Below, one piece after another: positions 1 through 8,546 of a DNA stretch of 64,000 nt. The DNA is from JAJPKK01 sp963824905 (GTDB lineage Bacteria > Pseudomonadota > Alphaproteobacteria > Rhizobiales > Xanthobacteraceae). The notes beneath the pieces were generated by a model. The model was given only the letters and a program-made list of their open reading frames with translations, was not told the DNA's origin and did not search any database. The stretch covers positions 372,001-436,000 of the forward strand of contig CAWGRH010000010.1 of NCBI GenBank assembly GCA_963824905.1. Direction: 5' to 3'. Each line of letters opens with the position of its first letter. Within the stretch, counting starts at the first letter, position 1. A program made the position numbers and the translations under genes.

Positions 1-1
1 G

Positions 2-1687
2 CAGCTCTCCTACAAGATGGAGGACGACTACGGCGTCGTCGACGCGAAGGCGATGTTCGCCCTCAAGAACGCCGATGCCGCGACCAGGCGTCCGCTGTTC
101 GGGCCGCCGGAGATGCAGCTGTCGCTGCCACAGGCGCGCGTGCGCAGTGGCGCCGGCCAGACCATCAAGGATCTCAGCGATCATCCCTGGGCCGGCGCCG
201 AGGTGGTGATGACGCTTGTCGCCCGCGACGAGGCCAACAACGAGGGCACCAGCGCGCCCGCCGAATTCAAGCTGCCGCAGCGCGTCTTCGTCAAGCCACT
301 GGCGCGCGCGATCATCGAGCAGCGCCGCGATCTCGCCCTCGACGCCGACGCGCGCGACCAGGTGTTGATCGCGCTCGATGCGTTCGCCATCGCGCCGGAG
401 AAGTTCACGCCGGAGATGGGCACCTATCTCGGCCTGCGCTCGCTCTACTGGCAGCTCGCCCAGGCGAACAATGACGACGGTCTGCGCGACGTCGTCAACG
501 CCATGTGGACGTTCGCCAACACCCTCGAGGAGGGCAACGTCTCCGATGCCGAGGCGCGGCTGCGCAACGCTCAAGAAGCGCTGCGGCAGGCCCTCGAGCG
601 CGGCGCCTCCGACGAAGAGCTCAAAAAGCTGATGGACGAGCTGCGCGCGGCGCTCAACCAGTTCCTCCAGGCGCTTGCCGAGGAGATGCGCAAGAACCCG
701 CAGATGGCGCGTCCGCTCGACCAGAATTCGCGCCAGCTCCGCAGCCAGGATTTGCAGAGCATGCTCGACCGTATGGAGCAGCTCGCGCGGTCCGGTGCCA
801 AGGATGCCGCCCGGCAGCTGCTCGATCAGATGCAGCAGATGCTGGAAAACCTGCAGATGGCGCGTCCCGGCCAGCAGGGCCAGGACGGCGACGACGACAT
901 GATGTCGATGCTCGACGAGCTCGGCGACATGATCCGCAAGCAGCAGCAGTTGCGCGACAAGACCTTCCGCCAGGGCCAGGACCAGCGCCGCCAGCAGCAG
1001 GGGCAGCGCCAGCAGGGCCAGCGTGGGCAGCGCGGTCAACAGGGCCAGCAAGGCCAGCAGGGTGAGCAGGGCGATCAAGGCGACCAGGACGCCTACAACG
1101 ACCTCAAGCAGAACCAGCAGGCGCTGCGCGAGCAGCTCAAGAAGCTGCTCGAGGACATGAAGAAGAAGGGCATGGGCCAAGCCCAGAAGGGCGAGAAGGG
1201 GCAAGGCAAGCAGCCCGGTCAGCAGGGTCAGCAAGGCCAACAGGGTCAGCAAGGCCAGGGCCAGCAACCCGGCGAGGGCGACGATTCGCTCGGCGAAGCC
1301 GAGGAAGCCATGGGCGACGCCGAAGGCGCGCTCGGCGATGGCAACTCGGACCGCGCCGTCGACGGCCAGGGCCGCGCGCTCGACGCCATGCGCAAGGGCG
1401 CCCAAAGTCTCGCCCAGCAACTCCAGCAGCAGATGGGCCAGCAGGGCCAGGGCCAGAACGGCCGGCCCGGCCGCATGGGCCAGCCGCGCGCGGACCAGAA
1501 CACCGATCCGCTGGGCCGGCCGCTGCGCGGGCGCGACTACGGCGACGACACCACGGTGAAGGTGCCCGGCGAGATCGACGCCCAGCGCGCCCGCCGCATC
1601 ATCGAGGAGCTGCGCCGCCGCTTCGGCGAGTCGTTCCGTCCGCAGCTCGAGCTCGACTACATCGAGCGCCTGCTCAAGGACTATTGA
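2..1687 (+). CDS. TIGR02302/DUF4175 family protein, 3' part (5' end outside window)
   Basis: The frame is open to the left edge, so only the last ~560 residues of a gene whose relatives are about 850 residues are present; the N-terminal membrane helices typical of the family lie upstream. What is visible is a helical, Ala/Arg/Glu-rich region followed by two Gln/Gly-rich low-complexity blocks (roughly 985-1090 and 1195-1270) made of repeated GQQ/GQR triplets, and a conserved C-terminal tail with an RRIIEELRRRFGE-type stretch ending in LKDY. The family is common in Rhizobiales and has no established function; an envelope role is only an inference from its usual N-terminal membrane segments. The first internal ATG at 17 is not the real start. 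No terminator is obvious; a palindrome follows about 60 bases downstream. Confidence 0.8.
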   Translation, partial: QLSYKMEDDYGVVDAKAMFALKNADAATRRPLFGPPEMQLSLPQARVRSGAGQTIKDLSDHPWAGAEVVMTLVARDEANNEGTSAPAEFKLPQRVFVKPLARAIIEQRRDLALDADARDQVLIALDAFAIAPEKFTPEMGTYLGLRSLYWQLAQANNDDGLRDVVNAMWTFANTLEEGNVSDAEARLRNAQEALRQALERGASDEELKKLMDELRAALNQFLQALAEEMRKNPQMARPLDQNSRQLRSQDLQSMLDRMEQLARSGAKDAARQLLDQMQQMLENLQMARPGQQGQDGDDDMMSMLDELGDMIRKQQQLRDKTFRQGQDQRRQQQGQRQQGQRGQRGQQGQQGQQGEQGDQGDQDAYNDLKQNQQALREQLKKLLEDMKKKGMGQAQKGEKGQGKQPGQQGQQGQQGQQGQGQQPGEGDDSLGEAEEAMGDAEGALGDGNSDRAVDGQGRALDAMRKGAQSLAQQLQQQMGQQGQGQNGRPGRMGQPRADQNTDPLGRPLRGRDYGDDTTVKVPGEIDAQRARRIIEELRRRFGESFRPQLELDYIERLLKDY

Positions 1688-1746
1688 GCCGCGCTGCCGC
1701 GCGCCCTCCGAAAGGGCGTGCGGCATTCCAGGATTTCATCTGCCCC

Positions 1747-1797
1747 TGTCATCGTGTGGCCCGACTTGGCTTGTCTCGGCTTGACCGGGCGATCACA
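1747..1797. repeat. Imperfect intergenic palindrome (TGTCATCG...CGATCACA type)
   Basis: The stretch begins TGTCATCG, ends CGATCACA and contains CGGCTTGACCGGGCGAT, matching the stems of the better-formed palindromes near 31.7, 36.3 and 44.1 kb. It lies between convergent genes, so it may act as a transcription end or simply be a dispersed repeat. The arms are degenerate. Confidence 0.4.
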
Positions 1798-1817
1798 GCA
1801 ACGGGGCGGCGGATGAG

Positions 1818-4193
1818 TCAGCCCATCTCCATCGTCTGTGGGCGCTGCGGCTTGCCCCGCATGGCCCGCCAGATGCGCTCGGAAGTCGCCGGCATCTCGA
1901 CGTGGCGCACGCCGTATTCACTCAGGGCGTCGACGACGGCGTTGACCACGACGGCGAGCGCCGGCGTAGTGCCGCCTTCACCTGCCGGACGGATGCCGAG
2001 CGGGTGGCCGGGCATCGGTACCTCGCTGATGCCGGTATTGAAGAACGGGAAATACGCGGCGCGCGGCATCGCGTAGTCCATGAACGATCCCGACAGCAGC
2101 TGGCCGGTGCGGGAATCGTAGAAGCATTGTTCCAGGAGTGCCTGACCGACCCCTTGGACGATGCCGCCATGGGTCTGCCCGTCGATGATCATCGGGTTGA
2201 CGGCGCGGCCGACGTCGTCGACGGCGGAATATCTGATGAGCTCAAGCGTGCCGAGCTCGGGGTCGATCTCGACCTCGCAGACGTGCGAGCCGAACGGAAA
2301 CGCTGCATTCGGCCGCACCTCGTCGCACACCGCGGCGAGCGGCCCGCGCAGCTCTTCCGGCAGGTCGGTGCGTTGCAGGCTCGCCTCGGCGATCTCGACG
2401 AGCCCGATCGACTGCCCGGTGCCGTCGACCGCGAAGCGTCCGCCCGCGAACGTGACCGCCTCCGGCTTCGCCTGGAGCAGCAGCGCTGCGACGCGCTTGC
2501 CCTTGGCGATGATGTCGTTCGTCGCCTTCCACATGATCTCGCTCGCGAGCCGCATGCCGCGGCCGGAATGGGCGCCGCCGCCGAACACCAGAAGGTCGCT
2601 GTCGTGGGTGAGGAAGCGCACCTTCTCGATCGGCACGTCGAGCCACTCGACGACGAGCTGGGCGAAGCTCGTCTCGTGGCCCTGGCCCTGCGAGCTCGTG
2701 CCGATCACGACGTCGATATGGCCGTCGGGTTGCACCGTGATCTCGGTGCGCTCGCGCGCGACGCCGGTGGCGGTGTCGAGATAATTGGCGACGGCGATGC
2801 CGCGCAGCTTGCCGCGGGCGCCGGCGGCGGCGCGGCGGGCGGCAAAGCCCGCCCAGTCGCCCATGCGCAGCACCCAGTCCAGGGTGTGGTGGTAGTCGCC
2901 GCTGTCGTAGGTCATGCCGAAGGCGTTGGTATAGGGAAACTCGGTGCGGCCCACGAGATTGCGGCGCCGGATCTCGACGCGGTCGAAGCCGTGCTCGCGG
3001 CAGGCGAGGTCGATCAGCCGCTCCATGACGTACATCACCTCGGGCCGGCCGGCGCTGCGATAGGGCCGTGTCGGCGAGGTGTTGCTCACCACCGCACGAC
3101 CGCGGAAATGCGCGGCCGGGATGCGGTAGATCGTCGTCATGATCTCGACGCCCTTCTGCAGCGGCGAGTAGTTCGTCGTGTGGGCACCGGCATTGCTGAT
3201 GTTGGAACCACGCATCGCGAGGAAATTGCCGTCGGCGTCGAGCGCGAGCTCGGCGGTGACCGCGAGGTCGCGGGCTTGGTAGTCGCACAGGAACGACTCG
3301 TGGCGCTCGCCGGTCCATTTCACCGGCATCTGCAGCCGCCGCGCCGCCCAGGCGACAAGGGCGAACTCGGCATAGATCATGCCGCGGGTGCCGAAATTCC
3401 CGCCGACCTCGCGCATGATGACGCGCACCTTGTCCGGCGGTACGGCGAGAATGGTGGCGAGATCGTCCTTGAGCCGCCACACGCCGCCGCTGCCGGCATA
3501 GAGCGTGGTGCGGCCGGTGTCGGGGTCGAACTCGGCGACTGCGGCGCGCGGCTCCATCGGCACGCCGGTGACGCGCTGCACCCAGGTGTCGAACTTCACC
3601 ACGTGGGCGGCGCGGGCGAATGCCGCTGCGGTCGCAGCGGCGTCGCCGAGCTCGCCGTCGACCACGACGTTGGAGCCGGCGTCCTCGAACAAGAGCGGCG
3701 CGCCGGGCTCGGCCGCCTCGCGTGTGTCGGTCACCGCCGGCAGCATCTCGTAGTCGATCACGACGCTCTCGGCGCCGTCCTTGGCGGCGCCGACGCTCTT
3801 TGCCACCACCATCGCCACCGCCTCGCCGACGAAGCGCACTTTGTCGGGCGGCAGCGGGTAATGCGGCGCTGTGAAGGTCTTGAAGTTCCCGCGCGGCGCA
3901 AGCATCACCTCGGCAGGATGCTGCGACCACACCTTGTGGGGGATCGGCTTTAACCCATCGGCCACGAGATCGCGGCCCGTGAGCACGGCGAGCACTCCCG
4001 GCACGGCCAGCGCTGCAGCCGTGTCGATGCCGCGGATGCGCGCATGCGCATGTGGCGAGCGCACCATCGCGGCGTAGGCCTGACCGGGCAGGCTCACGTC
4101 ATCGGTATAGTTGCCTTTGCCGGTGACGAGGCGCAGGTCCTCGCGCCGGCGAACCGGCTGCCCGATCCGGGCGCTCGTCGCCTTTTCGGTCAT
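1818..4193 (-). CDS. Xanthine dehydrogenase/CO dehydrogenase family, molybdopterin-binding large subunit
   Basis: A 791-residue protein of the molybdenum hydroxylase large-subunit family (xanthine/aldehyde/CO dehydrogenase type). It begins with the usual IGQPVRRREDLRLVTGKG segment, has the a/b-hammerhead domain in the first ~150 residues, the PYRSAGRPE segment at the cofactor loop and a PAGEGGTTPA segment carrying the likely catalytic Glu near the C-terminus. The frame is open much further upstream, but I start at the ATG overlapping the amidohydrolase stop (ATGA), because family homology starts there. Family members normally work with a 2Fe-2S small subunit and an FAD subunit; neither is adjacent, so partners must be encoded elsewhere if this is an active hydroxylase. 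The substrate cannot be read from sequence; aromatic or N-heterocyclic acids are plausible given the coupled amidohydrolase. Confidence 0.9.
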   Translation of the reverse strand: MTEKATSARIGQPVRRREDLRLVTGKGNYTDDVSLPGQAYAAMVRSPHAHARIRGIDTAAALAVPGVLAVLTGRDLVADGLKPIPHKVWSQHPAEVMLAPRGNFKTFTAPHYPLPPDKVRFVGEAVAMVVAKSVGAAKDGAESVVIDYEMLPAVTDTREAAEPGAPLLFEDAGSNVVVDGELGDAAATAAAFARAAHVVKFDTWVQRVTGVPMEPRAAVAEFDPDTGRTTLYAGSGGVWRLKDDLATILAVPPDKVRVIMREVGGNFGTRGMIYAEFALVAWAARRLQMPVKWTGERHESFLCDYQARDLAVTAELALDADGNFLAMRGSNISNAGAHTTNYSPLQKGVEIMTTIYRIPAAHFRGRAVVSNTSPTRPYRSAGRPEVMYVMERLIDLACREHGFDRVEIRRRNLVGRTEFPYTNAFGMTYDSGDYHHTLDWVLRMGDWAGFAARRAAAGARGKLRGIAVANYLDTATGVARERTEITVQPDGHIDVVIGTSSQGQGHETSFAQLVVEWLDVPIEKVRFLTHDSDLLVFGGGAHSGRGMRLASEIMWKATNDIIAKGKRVAALLLQAKPEAVTFAGGRFAVDGTGQSIGLVEIAEASLQRTDLPEELRGPLAAVCDEVRPNAAFPFGSHVCEVEIDPELGTLELIRYSAVDDVGRAVNPMIIDGQTHGGIVQGVGQALLEQCFYDSRTGQLLSGSFMDYAMPRAAYFPFFNTGISEVPMPGHPLGIRPAGEGGTTPALAVVVNAVVDALSEYGVRHVEMPATSERIWRAMRGKPQRPQTMEMG

Positions 4194-5170
4194 TTGATGT
4201 TGAAGAGGCGCATCGCCGTGTTGCCGGCGATGCCGGCGCGTTCCTCGTCGCTCAGAATCAACGCGTTGACGATGTTCATCGGCTCGAAGTCGCCGATCGG
4301 GAACGGATAATCGGTCCCGAGCACGACCTTGTCGACGCTGGCCATGGCGCAGACGAGACGGAGCGCGTTGACGTCGAACACCACCGTGTCGAAGTAGAGC
4401 CGCTTGAAGCTCTGGGTCGGGTCGGCGGGTCCGGCCGGGTGCGCAGAATGCGCCTTGGCGAGGCGCCCCAGCACCATCGGCAGCGCCGCGCCGCCATGCG
4501 AAAGCACGAGCGTCGCGTCGTGATACTTCAAGAGATGGCCGGAGTGCATCAGCCGCGCCACCGCGATCGAGGTGTCGGTGACGCGCCCCAGCGCATTGAC
4601 GAGGCCGTAGGCGCGCAGCCGGTCGTCGTCGACCCCGTACATCGGATGGATGAACAGCGTCGCCTTTTTCGCATGGGCGACTTCCCAGAACGGCGTGAGG
4701 TCGGGATCGTCGAGCACGCCGCCGAGCCCTTTGGGCTGGGTGCCGATCATCGCGCCGTGGAAGCCGGCATCGAGCGCTTCCTCCAGCACCGCGGCGGCAT
4801 GCTTGCCGCTCTGCATCGGCACGGTGGCGAGCGGCACCAGCGCCGGCAGCGCCTTCACGCCCGACAGCAGATGCTCGTTGTAGAAGCGACTCCAGTCGGC
4901 GCCCTCGTCGGCTGGCAGCTCGTAACCGAAAATGTCCAGCCAGCCGCCGACCACCTGGCGGTCGATGTCCTGCGAGGCGAGCCATTCGCGTCGTTTCGCG
5001 ACATCGCTCAGGAGCGGCATCACCGGGCGCGTCATTTCCGCGCCGGCGAATGAGAAGCACAGGTTGCCCTTCTCCTCCTTGGTCTTGAGCGACGGGAACA
5101 GGCGATTCTGCGCCTTGACGTCGGCGAGCAATGCCGGCGGGACGAAATGGGCATGGGTGTCGATGATCAA
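4190..5170 (-). CDS. Amidohydrolase family protein (ACMSD/amidohydrolase_2 type)
   Basis: A 326-residue TIM-barrel metal-dependent hydrolase or decarboxylase of the amidohydrolase_2 (PF04909) type. It opens with IIDTHAHFVPP, giving the first two metal His residues (H6, H8); a further His lies in FIHPMYG, another in LSHGGA, and the catalytic-type Asp in GTDYPF. Members include 2-amino-3-carboxymuconate semialdehyde decarboxylase and resorcylate/isoorotate decarboxylases, so nonoxidative decarboxylation of an aromatic acid is as likely as hydrolysis. Its stop overlaps the start of the molybdenum hydroxylase gene (ATGA), indicating translational coupling and a shared pathway. No transporter or regulator lies next to the pair. 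Confidence 0.88.
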   Translation of the reverse strand: MIIDTHAHFVPPALLADVKAQNRLFPSLKTKEEKGNLCFSFAGAEMTRPVMPLLSDVAKRREWLASQDIDRQVVGGWLDIFGYELPADEGADWSRFYNEHLLSGVKALPALVPLATVPMQSGKHAAAVLEEALDAGFHGAMIGTQPKGLGGVLDDPDLTPFWEVAHAKKATLFIHPMYGVDDDRLRAYGLVNALGRVTDTSIAVARLMHSGHLLKYHDATLVLSHGGAALPMVLGRLAKAHSAHPAGPADPTQSFKRLYFDTVVFDVNALRLVCAMASVDKVVLGTDYPFPIGDFEPMNIVNALILSDEERAGIAGNTAMRLFNIK

Positions 5171-5294
5171 GTCATGGTCTCCTGGGCACTGCTTCGATTG
5201 AAGACGCGCGAGCGCCGGATGTCGGCGATCCTCGGCGGTCGCGCCACGTCATAGCAGCGGGGACAGGCGCCGCTCAATGCGTCCGAGAAGGTGT

Positions 5295-6233
5295 TCACGC
5301 CCGCCGTTCGGCGACGAACCGCGCGGCGGCCTTGAGGACGCCGGCTCGCGCTCCAAACGGGGCGAGCGTCGTCTCTGCCTCGGCGATCAGGCCGAACAGC
5401 TTCTGCTTCGCCCGCTCGACGCCGAGGATCGAGACCGTGGTGGCCTTGTGGGCTCCCGCGTCCTTGCCGGTCGCCTTGCCGACAGTTGCGGGATCGCCCT
5501 CGACGTCGAGAAGGTCGTCGGCGATTTGGAACGCCTCGCCGACGATGGCCCCGAAGCGGTCGAGCGCATTTCGCTCTGCGTCCTTGGCCTCGCCGAGGAT
5601 CGCGCCGGCGAGGCAGCCGAAGCGCAGTAGCGCTCCGGTCTTCATCGCCTGCAATTCCTCGACCTCGGCAAGGCCGAGCCGCGCGGCGTCGCCGAACCGG
5701 CCTTCCGCGGCGAGGTCCAGCATCTGTCCGCCGGCCATGCCGCCGAGGCCCGAGGCGCGGGCGAGCGCGATGACGAGGGCGGCGCGGATCGCCGGATCGG
5801 GATGGGTCTCGACCCGGGAGGCGATGTCGAAGGCCAGCGTGAGCAGGCTGTCGCCAGCGAGGATCGCAGTCGCCTCGTCGAATTTCTTATGGGTGGTCGG
5901 CCGGCCGCGGCGCAAATCGTCGTTGTCCATCGCCGGCAGATCGTCATGAACCAGCGAATAGCAGTGGATGCATTCGAGCGCGGCGCCCGCCATCAGCGAA
6001 CGCTCGCGCGGCACGCCGAACAGCGTGGCGCTCTCCACCACGAGGAACGGCCGGAATCGCTTGCCGCCGCCGAGCGTCGCGTAGCGCATCGCCTCGACGA
6101 GGCGCTTCGGCCGCACCCGCTCGCCCGGCAGCGCCGCATCGCCGAGCAGGCGCTCGAGCACGGCCTCGGTCGCGCCTGCGATTTCGGTGAGGCGTGCGAC
6201 GAACTCCGCCTCGGCGTCGTTAACCGACATCAT
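5295..6233 (-). CDS. ispA: Polyprenyl (farnesyl) diphosphate synthase
   Basis: A 312-residue all-helical prenyltransferase that condenses IPP with DMAPP/GPP to make farnesyl diphosphate. Both Asp-rich motifs are intact: the first in HDDLPAMDNDDLRRG and the second in IADDLLDVEGD. Length and the six-residue first Asp motif fit bacterial FPP synthases. I start at the ATG ATG pair behind an AGCAGGG Shine-Dalgarno rather than at a GTG six codons upstream. It is divergent from the hopanoid biosynthesis genes and would supply their C15 substrate, so a role in hopanoid supply is a reasonable inference; general isoprenoid supply is equally possible. The 280 bases between this gene and hpnB must hold both promoters, but no convincing -35/-10 pair stands out. 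Confidence 0.92.
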   Translation of the reverse strand: MMSVNDAEAEFVARLTEIAGATEAVLERLLGDAALPGERVRPKRLVEAMRYATLGGGKRFRPFLVVESATLFGVPRERSLMAGAALECIHCYSLVHDDLPAMDNDDLRRGRPTTHKKFDEATAILAGDSLLTLAFDIASRVETHPDPAIRAALVIALARASGLGGMAGGQMLDLAAEGRFGDAARLGLAEVEELQAMKTGALLRFGCLAGAILGEAKDAERNALDRFGAIVGEAFQIADDLLDVEGDPATVGKATGKDAGAHKATTVSILGVERAKQKLFGLIAEAETTLAPFGARAGVLKAAARFVAERRA

Positions 6234-6513
6234 GGACCCTGCTCTTGTCACGCTTCGTTTCCGAATGACCTGTATTGTAACAACGGACTTTGTGGCACGA
6301 CCCGCTCAGGAGGTTCCGTCCGAGAGGGAGAAGGCCGCCACGGTGTGGCAATGCGCACACAGGCGGGCTCTTTCTCGATATTGGCGAACCAACTGACGAT
6401 GTCGCATCACGAAAGGCTTGGGACCCCGGACCTTCCAGGCGTTATATTGCCTATCGGTTTCCCGTTACAACAGGTCCCGTTGCAAAGCGGGGCATTGCGA
6501 GACCGGCGAAACA

Positions 6514-7668
6514 ATGGCCTTTGAGTTCGTTGCACTGATCGCGTTCATGATCTGGCTCTACCTCGCCTTCGCGCACGGCGGATTCTGGCTCGGCGCGGAG
6601 CGCGACGACTTCGATCCACCGGCATTGGAGCGTCAACCGAAGGTCTGCGCCGTCATTCCGGCCCGCAATGAAGCCGACGGTGTCGGCCAATGCGTCGGCT
6701 CGCTCCTCCGCCAGGACTACCCCGGGCTCAAGTCCGTGGTGCTGGTCGACGACGAGAGCACCGACGGCACCGCCGATACCGCGCGCCGCGCAGCGGCCGC
6801 CTGCGACGCCGCGGATCGTCTCGCTATCGTGCCCGGAATGCCGCTGCCCAGGGAGTGGACCGGCAAGCTGTGGGCCATGCGGCAAGGCATCGCCGCCGCC
6901 ATGGCGTCGGAGCCCCCGCCGGATTACCTCCTGCTCACCGATGCCGATATCGTCTACGAGCCGCGTGTGCTGAGCTGGCTCGTCGCCCATGCCTGCGCCA
7001 AGGAGCTTGTGCTCGCCTCGTTCATGGTGTCGCTACGCTGTCAGACGGCGGCGGAACGCGGCCTGATCCCGGCCTTCATCTTTTTCTTCCAGATGCTGTA
7101 TCCGTTTTCCCGCGTCAACCAGCCGGCCGATCCGACGGCCGCCGCGGCGGGAGGATGCATGCTGGTCAAGGCTGACGTGCTGCAACAGGCGGGTGGGATC
7201 GATGCGATCCGCAGCGCCCTGATCGACGATTGCGCGCTCGCCGCTCTCCTCAAGGCGAAGGGGCCGATCTGGCTCGGCCTGACGTCGCGGGTGCGGAGTC
7301 TCCGCGAATATCCCCACTGGTCGGACGTTGCGCACATGGTGTCGCGGACGGCCTATGCGCAACTGCGCTACTCGCCGCTGATGCTGGCTGGAACGGTCGC
7401 CGGCCTGACGCTGGTCTATCTCGTCCCGCCGCTTGCCGCGCTGTTCGGCGCCGGCCTCACCCGCGGCTTCGGCTTCGCGGCCTGGGCGATCATGGCGCTG
7501 GCGTTCCAGCCGACGCTGCGGTTCTACCGCCTCTCGCCGTGGTGGGGCTTTGCGCTTCCGGCCATTGCCGCCGCCTACCTCGTGTTCACCGTGCAGTCGG
7601 CGATCGCCTCGATCCGCGGCAAGGGCGGGTTGTGGAAGGGGCGTTTCCAGGCCGCGGGGGCGAAATGA
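6514..7668 (+). CDS. hpnB: Hopanoid-associated glycosyltransferase HpnB
   Basis: A 384-residue GT-A fold (family 2) glycosyltransferase with an N-terminal membrane helix and two or three C-terminal ones. Typical motifs are CAVIPARNEADGV, VDDESTDGTADTA and the DxD-like LLTDADIVYEPR. The frame is open 32 codons further upstream, but MAFEFVALIAFMIWLYLAF matches the family start. It heads a tightly packed run (ATGA overlap with hpnC) that makes squalene and hopene, and this context is what identifies it as HpnB. The product of HpnB has not been firmly established; sugar transfer to bacteriohopanetetrol-type lipids is the usual suggestion. It would act at the cytoplasmic face of the inner membrane. 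Confidence 0.9.
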   Translation: MAFEFVALIAFMIWLYLAFAHGGFWLGAERDDFDPPALERQPKVCAVIPARNEADGVGQCVGSLLRQDYPGLKSVVLVDDESTDGTADTARRAAAACDAADRLAIVPGMPLPREWTGKLWAMRQGIAAAMASEPPPDYLLLTDADIVYEPRVLSWLVAHACAKELVLASFMVSLRCQTAAERGLIPAFIFFFQMLYPFSRVNQPADPTAAAAGGCMLVKADVLQQAGGIDAIRSALIDDCALAALLKAKGPIWLGLTSRVRSLREYPHWSDVAHMVSRTAYAQLRYSPLMLAGTVAGLTLVYLVPPLAALFGAGLTRGFGFAAWAIMALAFQPTLRFYRLSPWWGFALPAIAAAYLVFTVQSAIASIRGKGGLWKGRFQAAGAK

Positions 7669-8546
7669 CCGAGGCCGCCGAATTCCGTTCGGGCAAGGGC
7701 CATCGGGACGAGAATTTCCCGGTCGCCTCGGTGCTGATCGCGCCTGAGCATCGCGCGCCGATTCTCGCGTTCTACGAGTTCGTGCGCACCGCCGACGACA
7801 TCGCCGATCACGCGGGGATGCCGAGCGCGGAAAAGCTCGCCCATCTCGATGCCCTCGAGGCCGATCTCCTGGGCCGTGGCGATGGCCGCAACGCGGTCGC
7901 CATCCGTCTGCGCGCTGCGCTCGAGGAGCGCAAGCTCACGCCTCGCCATGCACAGGATCTGCTGGCCGCGTTCCGCCTGGACGTCACCAAGCTGCGCTAC
8001 CCGAACTGGGACGAGTTGATCGGCTATTGCAGCCTCTCCGCGATGCCGGTCGGCCGCTTCGTGCTCGACGTGCACGGCGAGCCGCGCTCGACCTGGCCCG
8101 CCAACGACGCGCTCTGCGCAGCCTTGCAGATCAACAACCATCTGCAGGATTGCCACGAAGACTTTTGCAATCTCGATCGCGTCTACGTCCCGCTCGATGC
8201 ATTGGCGGCCGCCGGCGCTCGGGTCGAGGAGCTCGGCGCCGGGCAGTCCTCGCCGGCGCTGCTTCAATGCCTTCAGGGTGTTGCCCGGCGCACCGCCGCG
8301 CTGCTCGCGGAAAGCGAGGGATTTTCGCCGTCGATCCGGGACTTCCGGCTCTCCCTCGAAGTTGCAGTGATCACCGCAATGGCGCGTCGCATCGTCGGCC
8401 TTCTGATCGCGCGCGATCCGCTGAGCGAGAACGTCCGGCTCGGAAAGTTCGGCACGATGCAGGCACTGCTCGCCGGCGTCGCGGCAGGCTCGCTTGCCCG
8501 CATACGCCGGGGCGCCGTGCCGGCCGACGCGTCGAGGCGCGCATGA
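7665..8546 (+). CDS. hpnC: Hydroxysqualene synthase HpnC
   Basis: A 293-residue trans-isoprenyl diphosphate synthase-like protein (squalene/phytoene synthase family). In the three-enzyme bacterial squalene route HpnC converts presqualene diphosphate to hydroxysqualene. It has the first Asp-rich motif in VRTADDIADH and the second in LQDCHEDF, both needed to bind the diphosphate through magnesium. The DENFPVASVLI start region is typical of HpnC. It overlaps hpnB (ATGA) and hpnD (ATGA at 8543-8546), so the run is translationally coupled. No anomaly is seen. Confidence 0.95.
   Translation: MTEAAEFRSGKGHRDENFPVASVLIAPEHRAPILAFYEFVRTADDIADHAGMPSAEKLAHLDALEADLLGRGDGRNAVAIRLRAALEERKLTPRHAQDLLAAFRLDVTKLRYPNWDELIGYCSLSAMPVGRFVLDVHGEPRSTWPANDALCAALQINNHLQDCHEDFCNLDRVYVPLDALAAAGARVEELGAGQSSPALLQCLQGVARRTAALLAESEGFSPSIRDFRLSLEVAVITAMARRIVGLLIARDPLSENVRLGKFGTMQALLAGVAAGSLARIRRGAVPADASRRA

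Noticed and set aside
985..1270. Repeats in the DUF4175 gene as a possible CRISPR or minisatellite
   Set aside because: The repeats are in frame, encode GQQ units with varied codons, and have no spacer structure.
1902..3953. A 683-codon plus-strand frame over the first molybdenum hydroxylase gene
   Set aside because: Shadow of the minus-strand gene; composition is dominated by Ala, Arg, Asp and His, with no motif.
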